Source of the DNA: Candidatus Poseidoniales archaeon | GTDB taxonomy: Archaea; Thermoplasmatota; Poseidoniia; MGIII; CG-Epi1 | Reading direction: 5' to 3' | NCBI GenBank assembly: GCA_015658585.1 | Contig: DQOP01000061.1 | Coordinates: 1 to 5,094 of the forward strand | DNA length: 5,094 nucleotides | Part shown: positions 1-5,094 of the stretch, piece by piece | Layout of the letters: every line of letters begins with the position of its first letter | Position numbering within the stretch: position 1 is the stretch's first letter | Translations under genes and position numbers: made by a program | The notes under the pieces: model-generated | Databases searched by the model: none | What the model was told of the DNA's origin: nothing | What the model saw: only the letters and a program-made list of their open reading frames with translations

Positions 1-1
1 A

Positions 2-787
2 ACTGAAATTTTAGGTCAAGCGTGTAGAAACGCAAAAGTTTGGGGTGTTTTCTCATTAACGGGAGAACGTCATGAAGATCATCCAAACAAAGCGCCTTAC
101 AACACATTGATCCTAATGAATGATCAGGGCGAAATTGTTCAAAAATACAGAAAAATAATGCCATGGGTACCTATAGAAGGATGGTATCCAGGTAATTCAA
201 CCTATGTATCGGACGGTCCCAAAGGTCTTAAAGTCAGCCTCATCATTTGCGATGATGGTAATTATCCGGAGATATGGAGGGATTGCGCCATGAAAGGGGC
301 TGAATTGATTGTGCGTTGTCAAGGCTATATGTATCCTGCTAAAGAACAGCAGGTAACAATGGCTAAGGCGATGGCGTGGGCCAATAACTCATATGTTGCG
401 GTATCGAATGCAACTGGTTTTGACGGAGTATATTCATACTTTGGTTATTCTTCGATAATAGGTTTTGATGGTCGGACATTGGGGGCCTGTGCTGAAGAAG
501 AGATGGGAATCCAATATGCCCAGTTAGGAATTTCTGCAATTCGAGATGCTCGGAAAAATTCCCAATCCAATAATCATCTGTTTAAGTTATTACATCGTGG
601 TTATACGGGCATGATCAACTCCGGAGAAGGCGACAAAGGTGTCGCAGATTGCCCATTTGAGTTTTACAGTAAATGGGTAAATGACCCAGAGGGTACACGT
701 GAAATGGTAGAAGCAATGACCCGTGATACTGTAGGGACCGAGGAATGTCCTATAGAAGGTATTCCTAATCCCACAGCCCATCGCTAA
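2..787 (+). CDS. amiE: Aliphatic amidase (acylamide amidohydrolase), 5' end outside window
   Basis: Cytoplasmic nitrilase-superfamily enzyme that hydrolyses short aliphatic amides such as acetamide to the carboxylate and ammonia. The frame is open from nucleotide 2, so the TTG at 107 is an internal Leu codon and not the start. The 261 visible residues follow Pseudomonas AmiE (346 aa, from memory) without gaps at an offset of about 83. Fragment Lys51 in KYRKI matches catalytic Lys134, Glu59 in PIEGW matches Glu142, and Cys83 in [10 protein letters not shown] matches the nucleophile Cys166. Catalytic Glu59 of the family would lie upstream of the window. [28 protein letters not shown] and [10 protein letters not shown] are AmiE hallmarks and separate it from formamidase AmiF. 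The C-terminus looks complete, ending within a few residues of the family length. No frameshift or internal stop is seen. AmiE enzymes are usually homohexamers. A stem-loop follows 13 nt after the stop, and an AAA+ gene follows on the same strand. Confidence 0.95.
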   Translation, partial: TEILGQACRNAKVWGVFSLTGERHEDHPNKAPYNTLILMNDQGEIVQKYRKIMPWVPIEGWYPGNSTYVSDGPKGLKVSLIICDDGNYPEIWRDCAMKGAELIVRCQGYMYPAKEQQVTMAKAMAWANNSYVAVSNATGFDGVYSYFGYSSIIGFDGRTLGACAEEEMGIQYAQLGISAIRDARKNSQSNNHLFKLLHRGYTGMINSGEGDKGVADCPFEFYSKWVNDPEGTREMVEAMTRDTVGTEECPIEGIPNPTAHR

Positions 788-800
788 TGGTTCATAGGGA

Positions 801-832
801 GGAAGAGGGTGGCTAAATAGCTGCCCTCTTTC
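801..832 (+). terminator. Strong stem-loop between amidase and ATPase genes, possible terminator or attenuator
   Basis: Bases 801-814 pair with 819-832 around the four-base loop AAAT. All 14 pairs form, three of them G-T wobbles, with a GAGGG/CCCTC core. Short T stretches follow (TTT at 829-831, then a T run at about 840-844), but no clean U-tract sits directly at the stem base, so intrinsic termination may be partial. It lies just after the amidase stop and 71 nt before the ATPase start. It could end the amidase transcript, reduce read-through into the downstream genes, or protect the amidase mRNA 3' end. The 5' arm also contains an SD-like AGGGAGG (796-802) six bases before a GTG-GCT-AAA-TAG mini-frame. 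The purine run is explained equally well by the hairpin itself. Confidence 0.6.
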
Positions 833-903
833 AAATGTCTTTTTCCACTATTCTTAAAATTTTATTTCTCTTTAGCAAACCGTAAATCAGCTATCAGTAT
901 AAC

Positions 904-1701
904 TTGTATCTCGATCAATACTTAATTAACTCCGAGCCCTTTTATCGGGCCTTGGGTAATGAAGTTTTATATTTTGAAGCAGCTTATAGTGACAGGTTGC
1001 CAATTATGCTCAAAGGGCCTACGGGCTGCGGCAAGACGCGGTTCATAGAACATATGGCCTACACATTGAATAAGCCCTTGATCACAGTCTCCTGTCACGA
1101 GGACATGACGGCTACTGATCTTGTTGGTCGCTATCTTCTTGATGCTGATGGCACCTTATGGCATGACGGTCCCCTAACACTAGCAGTCCGTCACGGTGGG
1201 ATTTGTTACCTTGATGAAATTGTCGAAGCGCGCCAGGACACTACAGTAATAATACATTCTCTTACCGACGATCGGCGGGTACTTACTTTAGAAAAGAAGA
1301 ATGAAGTTGTTAAGGCTCATCCTGACTTCCAAATTGTCATCTCATATAACCCCGGTTACCAAAGTGTCCTAAAAGACTTAAAAGAATCGACTAAGCAAAG
1401 ATTTGCAGCACTCGATTTCAGCTACCCAGACTCGAAAACTGAGGTTGAAATAGTTACCCATGAAGCTAAAGTTAATGAAGCAACTGCCTCGTTACTTATA
1501 GCTATAGCTGAACGTTCACGAAACTTGAAAGGTCATGGCCTAGCCGAAGGCGCTTCAACCAGAATGCTAATCCACGCCGGAAAACTTATTGTTAGAGGAA
1601 TATCACTGCCAGAAGCCTGCAATATTGCACTCATTGTACCTATAACAGACGACTTGGAATTGAGAGACTCTCTCAAGACAGCGATTGCAGCATGCGTCTA
1701 A
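904..1701 (+). CDS. cbbQ: CbbQ/NirQ/NorQ-family MoxR-type AAA+ ATPase
   Basis: Cytoplasmic AAA+ ATPase whose relatives form hexamers and, with a VWA partner, remodel Rubisco (CbbQ) or activate NO reductase (NorQ). Visible motifs: Walker A GPTGCGKT at residues 38-45, Walker B ICYLDE at 100-105, a sensor-1 Asn in SYNPGYQ (Asn149), a likely arginine finger in STKQRF (Arg166), and a sensor-2 Arg in STRML (Arg220). Family signatures HEDMTATDLVGRYLL and VEARQDTT are also present. At 265 aa it is full length. RSRNLKGHGL, PITDD and the N-terminal YLINSEPFYR look more like CbbQ than NirQ/NorQ. The TTG start is chosen because an in-frame TAA lies at 883, no ATG or GTG falls between, and homologues begin a few residues before the YLI motif. 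No Shine-Dalgarno sequence is visible. The 3' end overlaps the VWA gene. The symbol rests on family resemblance; the client is unknown because no Rubisco gene is in the window. Confidence 0.9.
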   Translation: MYLDQYLINSEPFYRALGNEVLYFEAAYSDRLPIMLKGPTGCGKTRFIEHMAYTLNKPLITVSCHEDMTATDLVGRYLLDADGTLWHDGPLTLAVRHGGICYLDEIVEARQDTTVIIHSLTDDRRVLTLEKKNEVVKAHPDFQIVISYNPGYQSVLKDLKESTKQRFAALDFSYPDSKTEVEIVTHEAKVNEATASLLIAIAERSRNLKGHGLAEGASTRMLIHAGKLIVRGISLPEACNIALIVPITDDLELRDSLKTAIAACV

Positions 1702-4033
1702 GTTTTTTAATTTATTAATGCCCGTTACGGATCCTACCAATCGAGCTGACCTAGGCACGATTCAATCGAAGCTTGTTAGCACGTCAATCGATACACCTGA
1801 AACTAGGTCGGCATTCCCTGGCAAATGGTTCAATCATTGGGTTCAATGTTGTAACCGTTTGTCATCAGCAGGTTATGGATTCAACGTACTATCAGCATAT
1901 ATCCACTTTGCCCCAAAAATTGCTCAAAAATTTGATCCTCAAGTAGCCCTAGACTTAGCAAATTCTGTATCAAAAATTGCAGTAAAGACCGGACGAATTG
2001 AAGCTGAAAGTCTACCATATGCCTCATACGTTGCTGCTAATCTATTAAAAGATCAGAACAGCTTTAAAGCCTGGATCAGAATCATCGAAAGATTTATTAC
2101 GCTTGCTCCTGAGTCCACCTTCACTTTGTTGGACAAAATGGAGAGTCTTTTATCAAGCCTATCAGTATCACGTCTCGAGTCATGGATCCTTGCAGGAATC
2201 CGCTCAAGCGGAGGAAACCCTGATCAGCGGTTAAAGTTCTTTTCTCTAGAAAATTCAGAATCAAACCGTTGGTTGTTGTTTGAATCTGGAACGGTTAATT
2301 TCACATCAATGGCACCCCGCTTAAGGACGTTAATAAGAGCTCTATGGAATATAGGGCCACCTCTTCGTGAGCTACCTCTTTCTGGTACTAAGAATACAAA
2401 ACGCCGTTCAAGTTTTGGAAGGGGTATAATAAGGTTACCAACTTCCTTTCCTGGCTTTGATCGCGAACAAGCTGAAGATCTCTACCGCGCTTGTATTGCC
2501 CATATTGGAGCACATTTTCATTTTTCTGGATCAAGCTTCCCTGTAAGAGAACTTAAACCAGTTCAGATAGCTGTCATTTCAATTCTTGAAGATGCCAGGG
2601 TTGAAAATTTAGCCATGCGCAAATTTCCTGGTCTTCGCAATTTGTGGTTGCCATTTCATGTAGCGCATATACCAAATTCAATGTCCTCTAATCAAGCACT
2701 AATGGCACCCAACCTTCTCAACAAACTCGCCCGGGCTTTGATAGATCATGAGTTCAATGAAATTAACGGCTGGGTAAAGAAAGCAAAAACAAAATTCTTT
2801 AACTGTGAAAAAGAATGGGAGAAACAAGAAATAAGCCGAGAACTAGGTGTAATATTAGGAAACGACCTCGGACAGATGCGTTTAGGCTGGCAATTCGACA
2901 TGAAAAGTTATATTGTTGAACCCCCCTACAGGGATGACAACTGGGGACTATGGGATTTTGGCGAGGAAGAAAAACCAACTGATATACTTGAAGCTGAGCA
3001 AATGTTCGATTCAATTAGAATTGAGCAACAACTTGATGACAATTCTGATCTACCAGATCAAGAGCGAAAAGAAACTGATCAAGACGAAGAACTGAGTGAA
3101 AAACCAGTTCAATTGGAAATTCAACAGTCTGAGGGAATTCCCATTGCCCGCTATCCTGAATTTGACTACCTGACAGGCCGGGAACGTCCAGATTGGACTA
3201 CCATTATTGATTACAGACCACCGATAGGTTCCATCAAAAATGTTGAGCGGGCAATAGAACAATACGCTGAGGTGCTTAAAAGAATTACCTCACTCATTCG
3301 AGCTGCAAGAGTTAGCCGACCAAATCGATCCAAAAGGCTACAAGAAGGAGAGTACCTCGATATAGATGCCTGCATTGATGCAAAGATTAATCAACGAATG
3401 CATTTGACTCCCGATCCCAGAGTATACGGCAAGTGGATACGAAAGGATCGTGACTTGTCGGTTCTAGTACTTCTGGATATTTCAGAATCAACCCGTGACA
3501 AGGTGTTTAACTCAAAAGAATCAGTTCTAGATCTTGAGGTCCATGCGACGGCTCTATTGGCCCAGGCTATGTCCCAACTGGGTGATCCATATGCGATTGC
3601 TGCATTCTGTTCCAATAAACGGGATGATGTGCGTTATTTCCGGATTAAGGATTTTAATGAACCTTTCGATCAAAAAACTTTTTCCTACCTCGGTGGTTTG
3701 GAAGGAGGCTATTCAACTAGAATTGGAGCAGCAATTCGCCATGCCGGGAGTCAACTTAAAGAACAGCAGACCTATCGGAAACTATTACTCGTGGTTACCG
3801 ATGGGGAACCATCAGACATTGATGCCACAGATCCTAGGTACCTTCTTGAAGATGCACGTAGATCCGTTAAGTCCCTGTCACATGAGGGCATCAATGTTTT
3901 CTGTGTGGGCTTGGAAACTAAGGGAAGCAGTTATCTGGAAAAAATCTTCGAACGCCGTAATTCGATTGTAATTGATCGAATCGAGTTACTACCCCAAAAA
4001 TTACCATTGCTATACTTGCGCATGACTGCCTAA
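1685..4033 (+). CDS. cbbO: CbbO/NorD-family protein with C-terminal VWA domain, partner of the AAA+ ATPase
   Basis: Adaptor that, in characterised CbbQO and NorQD pairs, binds the AAA+ ring and recognises the client through its metal-dependent VWA domain. At 782 aa the size suits CbbO better than the shorter NorD. Residues about 1-270 are predicted mostly helical. Conserved family blocks follow: HIGAHFHFSG, EDARVE (302-307) with FPGLRNLW after it, and YPEFDY (490-495) leading to GRERPDW (498-504). An acidic, low-complexity linker covers about 427-482. The VWA domain covers about 592-782 and has a complete MIDAS: Asp598-x-Ser600-x-Ser602, Thr678 and Asp706 in VTDGE. No signal peptide or membrane segment is evident. 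The TTG at 1685 gives a 17-nt overlap with the ATPase gene; ATG at 1718 is the alternative (771 aa, 16 nt after the ATPase stop). An in-frame TGA at 1661 rules out earlier starts. Neither start has a clear ribosome-binding site. It ends in tandem TAA stops. Confidence 0.9.
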   Translation: MQHASKFFNLLMPVTDPTNRADLGTIQSKLVSTSIDTPETRSAFPGKWFNHWVQCCNRLSSAGYGFNVLSAYIHFAPKIAQKFDPQVALDLANSVSKIAVKTGRIEAESLPYASYVAANLLKDQNSFKAWIRIIERFITLAPESTFTLLDKMESLLSSLSVSRLESWILAGIRSSGGNPDQRLKFFSLENSESNRWLLFESGTVNFTSMAPRLRTLIRALWNIGPPLRELPLSGTKNTKRRSSFGRGIIRLPTSFPGFDREQAEDLYRACIAHIGAHFHFSGSSFPVRELKPVQIAVISILEDARVENLAMRKFPGLRNLWLPFHVAHIPNSMSSNQALMAPNLLNKLARALIDHEFNEINGWVKKAKTKFFNCEKEWEKQEISRELGVILGNDLGQMRLGWQFDMKSYIVEPPYRDDNWGLWDFGEEEKPTDILEAEQMFDSIRIEQQLDDNSDLPDQERKETDQDEELSEKPVQLEIQQSEGIPIARYPEFDYLTGRERPDWTTIIDYRPPIGSIKNVERAIEQYAEVLKRITSLIRAARVSRPNRSKRLQEGEYLDIDACIDAKINQRMHLTPDPRVYGKWIRKDRDLSVLVLLDISESTRDKVFNSKESVLDLEVHATALLAQAMSQLGDPYAIAAFCSNKRDDVRYFRIKDFNEPFDQKTFSYLGGLEGGYSTRIGAAIRHAGSQLKEQQTYRKLLLVVTDGEPSDIDATDPRYLLEDARRSVKSLSHEGINVFCVGLETKGSSYLEKIFERRNSIVIDRIELLPQKLPLLYLRMTA

Positions 4034-4047
4034 TAAAAAAATTCACG

Positions 4048-4719
4048 ATGGATCAAGCATCATTTCGTAAATATCTTTGCGAGTTTATAGGTACTTTCTC
4101 TTTAGTATTTTTTGCTGCTGGAGCGGTAATGATTGACTCTTTGGGATTGGGTATCGGAGCAATTGGTGCAGGAATTATTTCAGGAGGCATTATAATTATA
4201 GTTATTTTCACTTTTGGTCAAGTTTCCGGTGCACATGTAAATCCTGCGTTGTCCATAGCTGCGGCCTGGTTGGGAAAACTTGAATGGCGTTTAGTTCCAG
4301 GTTATGCATTTGCCCAGATGGCAGGATCCACTGCTGCCAGTTTTTCTCTTCTCTGGCTTATAGGGCAACATGCTTCCATGGGGGCTAATATCCCAAATGA
4401 GGTGGCGGGTGTAACTCCACAGACCGCTTTCACAATAGAAATTTTTCTTTCATTCCTATTGATGTGGGTAATTTGTGGGACAGCATATCATAGTAAGGCA
4501 GCGATGGAACTTTCTGCAATTCCCATCGGTATAGTTGTCGGAATAGAAGTGATGTTAATGGGGCCCTATGCCGGAGCTGCCATGAATCCAGCCCGGGCAT
4601 TCGGGCCTTATCTTGCCCTTGGAAATCTGACACACTACTGGATCTATCTAGTGGGACCTATATTTGGAATGTTTCTTGGGGCCCTCACATACAAAATAAC
4701 TCACAATGATCTAACTTAA
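4048..4719 (+). CDS. MIP-family channel (aquaporin/aquaglyceroporin-like)
   Basis: Inner-membrane channel for water or small uncharged solutes. At 223 aa it has the family fold: six hydrophobic helices at roughly residues 8-28, 36-58, 82-105, 125-147, 153-173 and 196-217, and two half-helix NPA motifs, SGAHVNPA (Asn65) and AAMNPAR (Asn180). The conserved helix glutamates are Glu12 (EFIGTF) and Glu131 (IEIFLSF). Counting from the NPA motifs as in AqpZ and GlpF, the aromatic/Arg filter is Ser45, Val168, Ala177 and Arg183. That is much less bulky than AqpZ (Phe/His/Thr/Arg) and nearer to plant NIP channels, so solutes such as ammonia, urea, glycerol or small amides are plausible. Ala184, where GlpF has Asp, is not glycerol-facilitator-like. 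The gene starts 14 nt after the VWA gene stop, suggesting one transcript, but no Shine-Dalgarno sequence precedes its ATG. The substrate is inferred, not shown. Confidence 0.93.
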   Translation: MDQASFRKYLCEFIGTFSLVFFAAGAVMIDSLGLGIGAIGAGIISGGIIIIVIFTFGQVSGAHVNPALSIAAAWLGKLEWRLVPGYAFAQMAGSTAASFSLLWLIGQHASMGANIPNEVAGVTPQTAFTIEIFLSFLLMWVICGTAYHSKAAMELSAIPIGIVVGIEVMLMGPYAGAAMNPARAFGPYLALGNLTHYWIYLVGPIFGMFLGALTYKITHNDLT

Positions 4720-4746
4720 GAACAGCTATAGAAGTTGATAATAATA

Positions 4747-4766
4747 CATGCATGAATAAATGCATG
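4747..4766. repeat. Small inverted and direct repeat, ATGCAT-based hairpin
   Basis: CATGCAT (4747-4753) pairs with ATGCATG (4760-4766) across a six-base loop. The same bases contain a 9-bp direct repeat, ATGCATGAA, at 4748-4756 and 4760-4768. It lies 27 nt after the channel gene stop, between converging genes. A T run occurs only about 14 nt further on, so it is a weak terminator candidate. ATGCAT is self-complementary, which makes chance symmetry easy. Confidence 0.35.
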
Positions 4767-4841
4767 AACTTGAAAAGATTTTTAGGTCCTTCTAATAACT
4801 AACTCATGTTACGGGCATATTATTTGCCGAGTGTAAATTTA

Positions 4842-5094
4842 TTATGCAAGAGCTTCACTCATAGTATGTAATTCTTTCATAGAAGCTTTCAGAGCATTTA
4901 TGTACAATCTTGTTTTTATAGCAAAATGGTTCATAGAGTTTTTAATTTTAAGACATTCGAGTTTGACAAAGGCATAGATGCTGGCAAAGAAATGGTTTTA
5001 CTGAGTCTTTTTAACGTGAGTTGGAGACTTTTCTAAAGAAGCATTTTGCTTGAGTGATTTATGAAATTCCTCAACGCTCCACCTTTTTTGGTAG
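4842..5094 (-). pseudogene. IS4-type DDE transposase, C-terminal remnant with internal stop
   Basis: On the minus strand, the frame starting at 5093 reads YQKRWSVEEFHKSLK, which fits the IS4-family YREK signature exactly (Tyr-x2-Arg-x3-Glu-x6-Lys), including the Glu expected as the third catalytic acid. The frame continues through SLEKSPTHVKKTQ and meets TAA at 5000-4998. It then resumes in the same frame with NHFFASIYAFVKLECLKIK and runs to a TAA at 4844-4842. In relatives I recall, the interrupted position is Ser in TQSNH, so a single TCA-to-TAA change would explain the stop. The similarity continues for about 50 residues after it with no frameshift, so the break looks recent, or is a sequencing error. 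The 5' part of the gene, with the first two catalytic Asp residues, would lie beyond the right edge. The gene converges on the channel gene. Assignment to IS4 rather than the related IS701 group is less certain. Confidence 0.85.

Noticed and set aside
107..787. A complete amidase-like gene starting at the TTG at 107
   Set aside because: The frame is open back to nucleotide 2 and the upstream residues ([25 protein letters not shown]) match AmiE, so 107 is an internal Leu codon.
787..816. Nine-codon ATG frame overlapping the amidase stop
   Set aside because: It has no ribosome-binding site of its own and ends within the hairpin; TAATG overlaps arise easily by chance.
850..903. Promoter for the ATPase gene (TAAAAT at 855-860, TATAAC at 898-903)
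   Set aside because: Neither hexamer has a good -35 at 16-18 bp, and TATAAC directly abuts the start codon; in AT-rich DNA such matches are common.
3534..3971. 145-codon plus-strand frame inside the VWA gene
   Set aside because: It is a shifted frame over the conserved VWA domain with no recognisable protein features.
4430..4633. Minus-strand frame inside the channel gene
   Set aside because: It is antisense to conserved membrane helices and the second NPA motif, with no family resemblance.
1..5094. CRISPR array, tRNA or rRNA genes, riboswitch
   Set aside because: No regularly spaced repeats, tRNA-like cloverleaf or rRNA motif was seen on either strand; intergenic space is limited to about 116 and 122 bp.

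Overview
The window carries a short plus-strand cluster: the 3' part of an aliphatic amidase gene (amiE-type), a CbbQ/NirQ/NorQ-family AAA+ ATPase gene, a CbbO/NorD-family VWA protein gene and a MIP-family (aquaporin-like) channel gene. At the right edge, on the minus strand, lies the 3' end of a decayed IS4-type transposase gene. The DNA is AT-leaning by eye. The protein families point to a bacterium, most likely Gram-negative, but no taxon can be named from this window. CbbQ/CbbO pairs are typical of chemoautotrophs with form I or II Rubisco. No Rubisco, nitric oxide reductase or ammonia-oxidation gene is in view.

Layout. 2-787: amidase, cut by the left edge, with catalytic Lys and Cys present. 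788-903: intergenic, with a strong stem-loop at 801-832. 904-1701: AAA+ ATPase, TTG start. 1685-4033: VWA protein, TTG start overlapping the ATPase gene, or ATG at 1718. 4048-4719: channel, 14 nt after the VWA gene. 4720-4841: AT-rich region between converging genes, with one small hairpin. 4842-5094: transposase remnant with an internal stop.

How the genes may work together. The ATPase and VWA protein almost certainly form one remodelling complex: a MoxR-type AAA+ ring plus a MIDAS-bearing adaptor. Their usual client is Rubisco (CbbQO) or NO reductase (NorQD). Here they sit between an amidase, which releases ammonia and a carboxylate from short amides, and a channel with a predicted wide filter for small neutral solutes. 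One reading is an amide-use module: channel for entry, amidase for hydrolysis, AAA+/VWA pair as amidase activase or assembly factor. The other is a Rubisco activase pair displaced from its rbc locus that sits beside the amidase by chance. The hairpin after the amidase leaves open whether it is co-transcribed with the other three genes. None of the three visible start codons has a recognisable Shine-Dalgarno sequence.
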